Shown one piece after another: positions 1 to 7,398 of a stretch of DNA of 38,289 nucleotides. The notes beneath the pieces were generated by a model. It was not told where the DNA came from and searched no databases. It saw only the letters and a list, made by a program, of their open reading frames with translations. Made by a program: the position numbers and the translations under genes. Origin of the DNA: Methylobacter sp. GTDB lineage: Bacteria > Pseudomonadota > Gammaproteobacteria > Methylococcales > Methylomonadaceae. How positions within the stretch are numbered: position 1 is the first letter of the stretch; the number at the start of each line of letters is the position of its first letter. The stretch is from assembly GCA_030655535.1 (NCBI GenBank), contig JAURVK010000001.1, positions 1 to 38,289 on the forward strand. The letters run 5' to 3'.

Positions 1-729
1 GCTGAGATTATTTTCATCTGTAGCCGTAACGGATTCTGCATCTTGTAGGGGCGAATTTTTTCGCCCAGGGCGAATAAATTCGCCCCTACAATGTTGCCCT
101 CTTTTCCACAGTGCAAAAGCGCAGCCTGCAATCAGCAGACACAGCAGCAGATAGCCGACGCTCCAGTAATTTTTCTGGTTAGCCAGTCCGATATTGGGTT
201 CAAGCAGGAACGGGTAACTCAGCAAGGCAATCAGGCTGCCGGTATTGCTGGCCGCATAGAGATAATAAGGGTCGTGACTGGTATGGTGGCCGACATTGGC
301 GAACCATTTTTGGATCAGCGGCGCGGTGGTGGAAACTACGAAAAAAGGCAGGCCTATAGCAAGAAATAAAGTCCAGAGCAGCCAGAAGGTTGGATTGCTG
401 TCGGTCGGCGGGACGGTGTTTTCCGGCAAGGCTAAAGGCAGCGCCAAAAAACTGATCAATATGAGCGCGGTATGAATCAGTATTTGACGGTGCTGTGTGT
501 GGCGCGTAGAAAGATAATGCGCATAAAGATAACCCAGAAACAAGATGCTCTGGTAAAACACCATGCAGGTGTTCCAGACTGCCGGCGAACCGCCGAGTAA
601 AGGTAATAAAATCTTCCCGAACAGGGGTTGCAGCACAAACATCAGCGATGCACTGGTAAACAAGGTCGCGGCAAACAGGAAGATCAGGGGTAAATTGCGG
701 TCGGTTGCGGCTTTTGGATGGTGGCTCAT
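1..729 (-). CDS. Spermidine synthase-like MFS-type membrane protein, N-terminal part (partial)
   Basis: The frame opens at an ATG at 729 and stays open for 243 codons to the left edge, so the C-terminus is missing. The protein begins MSHHPKAATDRN and then shows about six or seven hydrophobic segments, with stretches such as LMFVLQPLFGKILLPLLGG, FFVVSTTAPLIQKWFA and DPYYLYAASNTGSL. These are typical of the membrane half of fused MFS/spermidine synthase-like proteins, where a Rossmann aminopropyltransferase-like domain would follow outside the window. At codons 213-229 the frame runs straight through a palindromic repeat (43-91) that adds the unrelated residues CRGEFIRPGRKNSPLQ. After it the frame continues open as DAESVTATDENN. 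Whether the gene is functional past the repeat cannot be judged here. The family call is by recognition of these motifs; the enzymatic role is unknown. Confidence 0.65.
   Translation of the reverse strand, partial: MSHHPKAATDRNLPLIFLFAATLFTSASLMFVLQPLFGKILLPLLGGSPAVWNTCMVFYQSILFLGYLYAHYLSTRHTQHRQILIHTALILISFLALPLALPENTVPPTDSNPTFWLLWTLFLAIGLPFFVVSTTAPLIQKWFANVGHHTSHDPYYLYAASNTGSLIALLSYPFLLEPNIGLANQKNYWSVGYLLLCLLIAGCAFALWKRGQHCRGEFIRPGRKNSPLQDAESVTATDENNLS
43..91. repeat. TGTAGGGGCGA-type palindromic repeat, in frame within a CDS
   Basis: Inverted repeat with 13-bp arms TTGTAGGGGCGAA (43-55) and TTCGCCCCTACAA (79-91). The central part holds further GCGAA/TTCGC pairs. It shares the TTGTAGGGGCGA end with copies near 7203, 13461, 15128 and 17853. 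It lies inside the open frame of the partial membrane protein gene and adds no stop codon. Confidence 0.85.
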
Positions 730-875
730 TATTTTTATAGGTAGCCCTAGGGGCTTTTAATTTTTAATGGGCTAATGATAAAGCATTTGTTGGCGTATGG
801 GGCAGTTGAAAATAATGCAGGGTTGAAAAAAGCGTTTTAATCGTCTCGGGTCGAAGCGGGTTTGAACTGAGCCGT

Positions 876-914
876 GCTGGATGGGGATTTGCGATTCCAT
901 CCAGCAGGCTTTTT
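876..914. terminator. Hairpin downstream of the cytochrome c4 gene
   Basis: A 9-bp perfect stem, GCTGGATGG (876-884) with CCATCCAGC (897-905), with a T5 run shortly after it on the plus strand. It sits just past the stop of the minus-strand cytochrome c4 gene. The T-run is on the wrong side for that gene, so termination is only a possibility. The rest of 730-936 shows nothing else clear. Confidence 0.35.
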
Positions 915-936
915 ATGTGAATAGGTAATCGCTTTC

Positions 937-1503
937 TTACAACGACCCAAAATAAGCCGCTAATGCTTTAAAATCTGCCTCGGACAAGTTGGCGATAATG
1001 GCTTGCATCGGCCCGCTCTTACGTGAGCCGTCCTTGAAGGCTTTTAATTGTTGCACAAGGTATTCAGGATGCTGTCCGGCAAGCCTTGGGAATTGGCCGT
1101 TACCTTCAGCCGTGGCACCATGACATCCCATACACATGCTTGCTTTGGCTTCGCCTGATTTTGCCAATGCCGGGTCGCCGCCAGCTTTGACAGGTTTCTG
1201 GCTGGAAAAATAAGCGGCAAGGTTGTTGATGTCTTTATTGCTCAGGTTGGCTGTCATTGATTGCATCATGATATTGATGCGGTCTCCGGCTTTGAATGCT
1301 TTGAGTTGGTTGGACAGATAGGTCGATTGTTGTGCCGCCAAGATGGGCCATTGCGCGTTGCTGCTGTTACCGTTTGGGCCATGACAGCTGACACAGGAGC
1401 TTGCTTTTTGTTCGCCGCCTGCACTATCTGCTGCTAAAACCGGCAATGTAAAAAAAACAGCCAGAAAGGAAGATAAGATAAGGGATTGTTGTAGTAAGTT
1501 CAT
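937..1503 (-). CDS. Cytochrome c4, diheme periplasmic electron carrier
   Basis: 188 residues with a Sec signal peptide (hydrophobic residues about 7-24, ending VLAAD). Two similar class I cytochrome c domains follow, each with one heme site: CVSCH at 37-41 and CMGCH at 124-128. Each half ends with the repeated pattern MQxxxANLSxxDxxxLAAYF (M80 and M166 align and are candidate axial ligands). Size and tandem layout match cytochrome c4, which carries electrons between bc1-type complexes and terminal oxidases in the periplasm. The bc1 operon on the same strand 1.7 kb away fits this role. The start is supported by a strong AGGAGGTGAACC upstream of the ATG. It is a single-gene unit with its own probable promoter. 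Confidence 0.9.
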   Translation of the reverse strand: MNLLQQSLILSSFLAVFFTLPVLAADSAGGEQKASSCVSCHGPNGNSSNAQWPILAAQQSTYLSNQLKAFKAGDRINIMMQSMTANLSNKDINNLAAYFSSQKPVKAGGDPALAKSGEAKASMCMGCHGATAEGNGQFPRLAGQHPEYLVQQLKAFKDGSRKSGPMQAIIANLSEADFKALAAYFGSL

Positions 1504-1581
1504 GGTTCACCTCCATAGGATAGGGTTAGCTATCTGTTAGGCGGGCTATTGAAAGAAGCTGCCTTTTCAGATAGGAGTTTC

Positions 1582-1610
1582 ACTATACAACCAAAAAGAT
1601 TAACTGATAA
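1582..1610 (-). promoter_or_regulatory. Candidate sigma70 promoter of the cytochrome c4 gene
   Basis: On the minus strand, TTATCA (1610-1605), a 17-bp spacer, then TATAGT (1587-1582), about 80 bp upstream of the cytochrome c4 start. The -35 match is partial (4 of 6), the -10 is good. Seen by eye only. Confidence 0.4.
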
Positions 1611-1667
1611 CAAAAAGTTAGAGAAACTTAGGATGGGTGTTGATTTCAGGGAATGTCATTTATTTTT

Positions 1668-1751
1668 ACCATGAAGAGCACGAAGGGCATAAAGAATTTG
1701 CTGCATTTACTTTCTGCGTTTTTTCTTCATTATCTTCATGTCCTTCATGGT
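1668..1751. repeat. Inverted repeat, ACCATGAAG/CTTCATGGT
   Basis: ACCATGAAG at 1668-1676 pairs with CTTCATGGT at 1743-1751. The flanking TTTTT/AAAAA and inner GAAG/CTTC parts extend the pairing imperfectly. It resembles the CACGAAAGxCACGAAA-type repeats seen near 8740, 18304 and 18733. It fills much of the 408-bp gene-free stretch 1504-1911, which otherwise holds the cytochrome c4 promoter and a tiny ORF at 1834. Confidence 0.6.
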
Positions 1752-1833
1752 AATAAAAAACAAGCCATAAACTCAATAATAGACAATGTTACGCATCAGC
1801 ACTCCTTAGGATCGAATTTGCAAGGGAGGTGAA

Positions 1834-1893
1834 ATGTCTATGTGTTGTACGCAGGAGAAGAGACCAAGGGGTTGTTATGTCCGGAACTCCTGA
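1834..1893 (+). CDS. Possible 19-residue leader peptide (uncertain)
   Basis: ATG at 1834 follows a near-ideal ribosome site (AAGGGAGGTGAA) and encodes MSMCCTQEKRPRGCYVRNS, three cysteines in 19 residues. A second short frame starts at 1877 with AAGGGG in front of its ATG and runs antisense into the end of sspB. The ribosome site is the only real support. It could be chance, or a relic of a longer gene. No function is proposed. Confidence 0.25.
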   Translation: MSMCCTQEKRPRGCYVRNS

Positions 1894-1911
1894 ACATAGC
1901 AAGAATTACCG

Positions 1912-2295
1912 TTATTTTACGATGCGTAAATTGGGCTTGGCTGTCGGTTTTTTTACTGGCGGCGGTGGTTCATCGTCGCCATCGTTGTCTTCCTGATCGA
2001 AGATCATGCCTTTGCCGTTTTCTTTAGCGTAGATTGCCAATACTGCGGTTATTGGTGTGGCAATGTGCATGGGTTTTCCGCTAAACCGGGCATTGAACTC
2101 AATTTCATCGTTGCCGAGAGAAAGTCCCTGTATGGCTTCCGGCCTTATATTCAAAACGATTTTTCCGTCTTCAATAAATTCGGTCGGTAAAATTGCGCGG
2201 GTATCTTTTGCATCCACAAGCAGATGCGGTGTCAGGTTGTTGTCAATAATCCATTCGTAAATTGAACGAATTAAATAAGGCTTTAGAGAAGTCAT
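1912..2295 (-). CDS. sspB: SspB, ClpXP specificity-enhancing factor
   Basis: 127 residues starting MTSLKPYLIRSIYEWIIDNN, the typical SspB N-terminus. The folded domain (about 1-105) contains HLLVDAKD and NDEIEFNARFSGKPMHI, lining the family's SsrA-tag groove. A flexible acidic linker (DNDGDDEPPPP) follows, ending in the short motif LRIVK that in the family docks on the ClpX zinc domain. SspB delivers ssrA-tagged products of stalled ribosomes to ClpXP. It is the last gene of the petABC-sspAB string, 11 bp after sspA. Length and every landmark are normal. Confidence 0.95.
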   Translation of the reverse strand: MTSLKPYLIRSIYEWIIDNNLTPHLLVDAKDTRAILPTEFIEDGKIVLNIRPEAIQGLSLGNDEIEFNARFSGKPMHIATPITAVLAIYAKENGKGMIFDQEDNDGDDEPPPPVKKPTAKPNLRIVK

Positions 2296-2306
2296 GTTGC
2301 TAAGGT

Positions 2307-2939
2307 TTATTTTAAAGGCTCGATCATTTCTTTTTCGGCTTCGCTTAGGCTGCGTTTAAATGCGGCTCTGTTGAATATGCGCTGGGCATAATTGGTGATG
2401 ACTTCACTTGGTGTTGATATGTCAATACCTATGCTCGGTAGACGCCATAATAAGGGCGCGATGACGCAGTCTATCAGTGAAAATTCATCACTCATAAAAT
2501 AGGGTCTGGCGGCAAAAATAGGCTCGGCAGACAAGATGCCCTCCCTGAGCATTTTCTTAGCGCGGGCTGATTTTTTCTCGCCGGAAAATAAAATTTCATC
2601 CAGTAACTGATACCAGTCCTGGTCGATACGCTTGATCAGCATTCTGGCATTTGCCCGTGAAACCGGATCCATTTGGTGTAATGGGGGGTGCGGAAAACGT
2701 TCGTCCAGATATTCCATAATGATGCGCGAGTCATAGAGAACCAAGTCCCGTTCAATCAGTGTTGGCGACGTACCGTTGGGATTTAGCTCTAGTAAATCCT
2801 CAGGCGGCTCAGTCGGGTCGTAATATTCTATGTCTGCGACAACTCCTTTCTCGTGCAAAACAAAGCGGGCGCAGTGGCTCATCGCGCATGTTGGAGATGA
2901 GAAAAGCGTCATTACAGATTTACGAGTAATATTTGTCAC
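2307..2939 (-). CDS. sspA: SspA, stringent starvation protein A (GST fold)
   Basis: A glutathione S-transferase-fold protein of 210 residues. The N-terminal thioredoxin-like part includes KSVMTLFSSPTCAMSHCAR, the NPNGTSPTLIERDLVLYDSR stretch and EYLDERFPHPPL, followed by an all-helical C-terminal domain. SspA binds RNA polymerase and is a regulator in starvation and acid stress; the family is not an active GST. I place the start at the GTG at 2939, because AAGAGG lies nine bases upstream and the resulting N-terminus aligns with the E. coli protein; a TTG at 2948 is the longer option. It follows petC after 223 bp, a gap holding a strong hairpin. Confidence 0.93.
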   Translation of the reverse strand: MTNITRKSVMTLFSSPTCAMSHCARFVLHEKGVVADIEYYDPTEPPEDLLELNPNGTSPTLIERDLVLYDSRIIMEYLDERFPHPPLHQMDPVSRANARMLIKRIDQDWYQLLDEILFSGEKKSARAKKMLREGILSAEPIFAARPYFMSDEFSLIDCVIAPLLWRLPSIGIDISTPSEVITNYAQRIFNRAAFKRSLSEAEKEMIEPLK

Positions 2940-3055
2940 GAATAACAACCTCTTTAAGACGTGTAGGGCGGAAAAAAGGCCATTATAACAGGTTGGTGAG
3001 GTTTTTATTTGCAGATGTTAGGATAGAAAAGCAGCTCTATCGTTTACGATGACTG

Positions 3056-3076
3056 AACGGGGCACGATGCCCCGTT
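3056..3076. terminator. GC-rich hairpin between petC and sspA
   Basis: AACGGGGCA (3056-3064), a 3-base loop, then TGCCCCGTT (3068-3076): a perfect 9-bp stem. No T-run follows on the minus strand, so it may slow or stabilise transcript ends rather than terminate. It marks the boundary between the bc1 genes and sspAB. Confidence 0.4.
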
Positions 3077-3162
3077 CGAAGCGTTTTGAGTAGGTTTCTG
3101 TCTCTGCTGAATAAAACTGCCGCTTAGCGCAGAAAGGATGCCCACTCAACATGACTCAAGAA

Positions 3163-3885
3163 TTAATGGATGTTCTTCCAGTATTCTTTCTTCAGCAGAT
3201 AAGCTAAAACGATAAACATTAAAATAAAAAATATCACATATTTTCCGATGCGCTGTCTTTCAATCTGCACCGGTTCACCGACATACACCAAGAAATTAAC
3301 CAAGTCATTGACGAAAATTTCAAACTCTCCTTCGGACAAGGTACCCGGTTCTTTAAGAACTAAGTTGGTATATTCATGACCCCATATATTTTTTCTAGGT
3401 TCTGCATACTGTTCGCCTTGCAATTGCCAGAGCGGGTTAGGCATAGCGGTATCCTCGAAAACCAGGTTGTTGACTCCTCTAGGGCTTTTGGGATCGATAT
3501 AGTAACTTTTTAAATAGCTGTACAGCCAATCCGCACCACGCGATCTGGCAATTAACGACAAGTCGGGCGGTTGCGTACCAAACCATTTTTCAGCATCATG
3601 CGCATTCATAGCGCTGTGCATTTGATCATAGATATTGGCTCCTTCCGGTGCAATGTCTTTTAACACCTTTTTAGGGTCGACATCGACATCAAGGGCAATA
3701 CGCAAATAACGGATATGTTTGATCGAATGGCAGCCCAGACAATAGGTGACAAAGTGTTTTGCACCGCGTTGCAATGAAACATTATTGGAAAGATCAATAT
3801 TCGCTTCTTGCAGCTGAATACCTTCCGAGGCGACAACCCCAAAAGACAGTGATAACAATAAAAGCAATGCTGTTAAATTTTTCAT
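3163..3885 (-). CDS. petC: Cytochrome c1 subunit of the cytochrome bc1 complex
   Basis: 240 residues. A signal peptide (1-20, ending VVAS) is followed by the heme c site CLGCHSIKHIRYLRI (Cys49, Cys52, His53). DTAMPNPLW supplies the probable Met axial ligand (M148), and a C-terminal membrane anchor lies at about 215-232, followed by KKEYW. This is the standard layout of cytochrome c1, which takes electrons from the Rieske centre and passes them to soluble cytochromes c on the periplasmic side. Its ATG lies one base after the petB stop, so translation is probably coupled. The size is normal for a gammaproteobacterial protein. Confidence 0.96.
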   Translation of the reverse strand: MKNLTALLLLLSLSFGVVASEGIQLQEANIDLSNNVSLQRGAKHFVTYCLGCHSIKHIRYLRIALDVDVDPKKVLKDIAPEGANIYDQMHSAMNAHDAEKWFGTQPPDLSLIARSRGADWLYSYLKSYYIDPKSPRGVNNLVFEDTAMPNPLWQLQGEQYAEPRKNIWGHEYTNLVLKEPGTLSEGEFEIFVNDLVNFLVYVGEPVQIERQRIGKYVIFFILMFIVLAYLLKKEYWKNIH

Positions 3886-3886
3886 A

Positions 3887-5293
3887 TTAATCCAGACTCC
3901 CTTTTACATTTTTTGCTAACCGGCTGATAAGGTTTTTTATGCCTTTTGGATTAGGTCTTATGGCAAAAAAAGAGCTTTTAAAAGCTGGATGACCAATTTC
4001 AGTAGATCCTGGTTTTATTTGGGTAATTTCCTCGATTAACGCAGGCAATTGCTCTTCAAGACTATGTACTGAGGTTAAGCGTTTTGGCACCGGCTTGGTT
4101 TTTTCCCAACGGGTATAGAGCGGCATCAACAGGAAGAAGCCGAAATAAATTGCAGTAAAAAATCGCGCGACGATTGTCGCTGTCGGCGTCGCAGGTTGCG
4201 TGCCTAAATAGCCTAAAGCTATAAAACTGATCACAAACAGCACCAAGGCTTTTTTGTAGATGCCGCCGCGATAACGAATCGATTTGACCGGGCTGCGATC
4301 CAGCCAAGGCAACAGGAACAATACGACAATCGCGCCACCCATGCCGATAACCCCGGCAAATTTATCGGGAATCGCTCTTAAAATGGCATAGAACGGCGTG
4401 AAATACCAGACTGGCGCTATGTGCTCCGGGGTTTTCATCGGGTCGGCAGGGATGAAATTGGCGGGCTCGAGAAAATAACCGCCCATTTCCGGCATGTAAA
4501 AAATAACCGTGGCGAAAAACAACATAAACACGCCGACGCCGACCAGATCTTTGACGGTGTAATAGGGATGGAACGGAATGCCGTCCACAGGATGGCCCCA
4601 GGGGTCTTTGGAATCCTTGATTTCAATGCCGTCGGGGTTGTTTGAACCCACTTCATGCAAGGCCACGATATGCAGGAATACCAACATGACCAAAGCCAGC
4701 GGTACAGCAATAACATGAAAGGCGAAGAACCGGTTCAGGGTGGCATCGGAAACCACATAGTCGCCTCTGAGCCAGAGTGATAACTCATCGCCGACCACGG
4801 GAATGGCGCTGAACAGCGAGATAATAACCTGTGCGCCCCAGTATGACATTTGTCCCCAAGGCAACAGATAGCCCATGAAAGCTTCGGCCATCAAGGCGAC
4901 AAATAACAGCATGCCGAAAATCCAGATCAGTTCACGGGGATGCTTGAACGAACCGTAAAGCAAGCCCCTGAACATGTGCAAATAAACTACGATAAAAAAT
5001 GCCGATGAACCGGTCGAGTGCATGTAGCGAATCAGCCAGCCCCAGTTCACATCGCGCATGATGTATTCTACGGAATCGAATGCCAGTTTGGCATCCGGTT
5101 TGTAGTTCATCGTTAAAAATATGCCGGTCAGAATCTGGTTGACCAGCACCAGCAAAGCCAGTGAACCGAAAAAATACCAGAAATTAAAGTTCTTGGGCGC
5201 GTAATAATGCGCCATGTGTTCATTCCAGAGTTTGGTTAGCGGAAAACGCGCCAAAAACCACTCGTTACATTCAGTTATGCGGTTACGTTTCAT
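3887..5293 (-). CDS. petB: Cytochrome b subunit of the cytochrome bc1 complex
   Basis: 468 residues with eight or nine membrane segments. It carries the typical paired histidines in the second and fourth helices (for example YMHSTGSSAFFIVVYLHMFR and FFAFHVIAVPL...FLHIVALHEVG). The quinol-oxidation site reads PVWY rather than PEWY, a variant known in beta- and gammaproteobacterial cytochromes b. After the last helix there is a soluble tail of about 65 residues (VPKRLTSVHSLEEQLP to NVKGSLD). Cytochrome b carries both b hemes and the two quinone sites of complex III. It overlaps petA by 4 bp (ATGA) and ends 1 bp before petC. The tail may be a local extension; otherwise nothing is odd. Confidence 0.96.
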   Translation of the reverse strand: MKRNRITECNEWFLARFPLTKLWNEHMAHYYAPKNFNFWYFFGSLALLVLVNQILTGIFLTMNYKPDAKLAFDSVEYIMRDVNWGWLIRYMHSTGSSAFFIVVYLHMFRGLLYGSFKHPRELIWIFGMLLFVALMAEAFMGYLLPWGQMSYWGAQVIISLFSAIPVVGDELSLWLRGDYVVSDATLNRFFAFHVIAVPLALVMLVFLHIVALHEVGSNNPDGIEIKDSKDPWGHPVDGIPFHPYYTVKDLVGVGVFMLFFATVIFYMPEMGGYFLEPANFIPADPMKTPEHIAPVWYFTPFYAILRAIPDKFAGVIGMGGAIVVLFLLPWLDRSPVKSIRYRGGIYKKALVLFVISFIALGYLGTQPATPTATIVARFFTAIYFGFFLLMPLYTRWEKTKPVPKRLTSVHSLEEQLPALIEEITQIKPGSTEIGHPAFKSSFFAIRPNPKGIKNLISRLAKNVKGSLD

Positions 5294-5889
5294 ACGCTTT
5301 CTTCCTCTGTAGATTCACCAATAATCAGCTGGGTATCGGTAATATAGCGGTAAGGAGGAATTTCCAGGTTGGTAGGCGCCGGTACTCCGCGATAAACGCG
5401 ACCGGCCAGATCAAACCAGGAGCCATGGCACGGACAGAAAAAACCGCCTTTCCAGTTGTCGCCAAGATCATTGGGGGCTATTTCAGGGCGAAATGTGGGT
5501 GAGCAGCCTAAGTGGGTACATAAACCCACGGCTACAAAAACTTCCGGCTTAATGGAGCGCACCGGGTTTTTGCTGGAATCCGGTTGTATCGATTCCAGAG
5601 AAAGAGGGTCTCTGAGTTCATTGTCCAGGGTTGGTAGTGTTTCAAGAACCTGAGGGGTTCTGTTAAGTATCCAGACCGGTTTGCCTCGCCATGCGACTCT
5701 GATTAATTGGCCGGGTTCCATTTTGCTGATGTCAACTTCAACAGGAGCGCCGGCGGCCATGGCCTTGGCGCTAGGTTGCATTTGAGCAAGAAAAGGAACG
5801 GCCAAATAGCCCGTGCCGACTGCGCCAACCACGGTCAAGGCCGAGGTTAAAAACTGGCGTTTGGACTGATCGACGCCTTCATTATTCAT
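5290..5889 (-). CDS. petA: Rieske iron-sulfur subunit of the cytochrome bc1 complex
   Basis: 199 residues from the ATG at 5889, chosen because AGGAGAG lies seven bases upstream; a TTG at 5949 would add 20 residues without support. A Tat-type N-terminal anchor (about 10-34) is followed by a soluble domain with the two cluster motifs CTHLGC (124-129) and CPCHGSW (152-158), which hold the 2Fe-2S cluster through two Cys and two His and carry the disulfide cysteines. The signal reads SKRQFLT, Lys-Arg instead of the usual twin Arg. It is first gene of petABC and passes electrons from quinol to cytochrome c1. The downstream overlap with petB indicates a single operon. Confidence 0.96.
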   Translation of the reverse strand: MNNEGVDQSKRQFLTSALTVVGAVGTGYLAVPFLAQMQPSAKAMAAGAPVEVDISKMEPGQLIRVAWRGKPVWILNRTPQVLETLPTLDNELRDPLSLESIQPDSSKNPVRSIKPEVFVAVGLCTHLGCSPTFRPEIAPNDLGDNWKGGFFCPCHGSWFDLAGRVYRGVPAPTNLEIPPYRYITDTQLIIGESTEEESV

Positions 5890-6097
5890 TATAGAACTCT
5901 CCTGATTAAGTCTGCGCTTCTTTAAGGGCGCATTATTTTCTAGCGCCAATATACCATTAGAGCTTATAAGATTTGAAGTGCTTATGCCGCCGGTTTAGCT
6001 ATTAACAAGGATTTGGTATGCGACGTGGCGTGCAATTATATGATATTGTAATAGATTATTGTTTTTAAAGGCGCGATAACGCCGTTAATTTTTTTAT

Positions 6098-7186
6098 TTA
6101 TGGGGCGCCTAGGCTTTTTGTTAGTGCGGCAATAAACGCTGTATTTTCTTCAGGTTTGCCGATGGTTACCCGCAGGCAATCGGCCAGCAAGCCGCCTTGA
6201 GTGCTAAGATTTTTGATTAAAACGCCTTGTTGTTTTATCGACGCAAAGATGTCGTTTGCCCGGTTTGCAGGTGTTTTAAAAAGAATAAAATTTGCGGAAC
6301 TGGGATAAGCAGTCATGCCGTTCAGCGCGTTAAGCCGGTTAAAGACGACCGACCGTTCAGCGCAAATTTGTTGCGTTTGCTGATCGAACAGGGCTTTATT
6401 GGATAGGGCAAAATCGGCGGTGATTTGGGTTAGGCTGTTAATATTATAGGGCAGGCGAATTTTATGCAGTTGTTCGATGATGGCAGGCAGGCCTGCGACA
6501 TAGCCGAGACGTAAGCCCGCCAGGCCCAGTTTCGATACGGTGCGCATCACTAACAGGTTGTCGTATTGTCCCAGGCTGCTGATAAAGCTGGCGTCGGCAA
6601 AAGGGGCGTAGGCCTCATCAATCACCACCAAGCCTTTGGCGGTTTTTACGATGTCCCGAATCGACGCTTCGCAAAATAAATTTCCGGTAGGGTTGTTGGG
6701 GTAGGCCAGAAAAATGACTGCAGGCTGGTATTTTTCTATCGCAGATCGCATGGCGGGTAAATCCAGGTCGAAGCTGTCTGCTAACAACGGGATGCCGTGG
6801 TAGTTGAGTCCTAGGCACAGACTAAGCTGTTTATACATCACAAAGCCAGGATCGGGCGCCAATACGCAGGCGCTGGCAGGCAGCGCCATTAACAATAATT
6901 GAATGATTTCATCGGAACCGTTGCCCAGCAGCACATCGAACTGATCGGGTATTTGATTCAGGCGTTTGATGGTTGCCGTCAGCTGTCTTGCTTCAGGGTC
7001 GGGATAGCGATTCAATGGACAGTCTCTCAACGTTTCCAGCCAGTCTGTCTTGATGTTTTCAGTCCAGCTGTAGGGGTTCTCCATCGCATCCAGTTTGATC
7101 AAGCCGGTAGCATCTGCAACTTTATAGGCAGACATTGCCAGGACTTCTTTGCGGAAGATGGAGGAAAGTAGATTGGATTGTGTCAT
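6098..7186 (-). CDS. hisC: Histidinol-phosphate aminotransferase
   Basis: 362 residues, a fold-type I PLP aminotransferase that converts imidazole-acetol phosphate plus glutamate to histidinol phosphate. The N-terminal stretch LSSIFRKEVLAMSAYKVADATGLIKLDAMENPYSW is split by family habit into a leader and the substrate loop. Then come GNGSDEIIQLLL, YPNNPTG, VIDEAYAPF and the PLP lysine in TVSKLGLAGLRLGY. Full length. It follows hisD after 212 bp, a gap filled with nested repeats (7203-7366), so the two may be uncoupled or only partly co-transcribed. The first ATG is kept because the family motif needs that N-terminus. Confidence 0.94.
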   Translation of the reverse strand: MTQSNLLSSIFRKEVLAMSAYKVADATGLIKLDAMENPYSWTENIKTDWLETLRDCPLNRYPDPEARQLTATIKRLNQIPDQFDVLLGNGSDEIIQLLLMALPASACVLAPDPGFVMYKQLSLCLGLNYHGIPLLADSFDLDLPAMRSAIEKYQPAVIFLAYPNNPTGNLFCEASIRDIVKTAKGLVVIDEAYAPFADASFISSLGQYDNLLVMRTVSKLGLAGLRLGYVAGLPAIIEQLHKIRLPYNINSLTQITADFALSNKALFDQQTQQICAERSVVFNRLNALNGMTAYPSSANFILFKTPANRANDIFASIKQQGVLIKNLSTQGGLLADCLRVTIGKPEENTAFIAALTKSLGAP

Positions 7187-7202
7187 GTTTACATTCTAAA
7201 GC

Positions 7203-7231
7203 TGTAGGGGCGACCGGCCGGTCGCCCTAGG
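7203..7231. repeat. TGTAGGGGCGACCGG-type palindromic repeat
   Basis: Near-perfect palindrome TAGGGGCGACCGG/CCGGTCGCCCTA between hisC and hisD. The right arm lacks one C relative to the 38-bp copy at 15126. Same family as copies at 43, 13461, 15126 and 17853. Confidence 0.8.
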
Positions 7232-7239
7232 CATAAAGG

Positions 7240-7366
7240 CAATGCCGTTAAGTTAAGCGATTTAGTTCACATGAGAAATAAATCGCTGGAGTGCAAGCTC
7301 TGCTTGCGTTAGCAGGCGGAGCCTGCACTCCAAATGCCGAAGGCTTTTCTTAACTTAACGGTATTG
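7240..7366. repeat. Nested inverted repeats in the hisD-hisC gap
   Basis: Outer arms CAATGCCGTTAAGTTAAG (7240-7257) and CTTAACTTAACGGTATTG (7349-7366) match at 17 of 18 bases. Inner arms are GGAGTGCA (7288-7295) and TGCACTCC (7324-7331), enclosing AGCTCTGCTTGCG...GCAGGCGGAGCC. A second copy of the inner unit lies at 18633-18676. The whole looks like one dispersed hairpin inserted inside another. Confidence 0.75.
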
Positions 7367-7398
7367 GGCATAAAAGACGACCCGCCTGTCGCCCGTGG

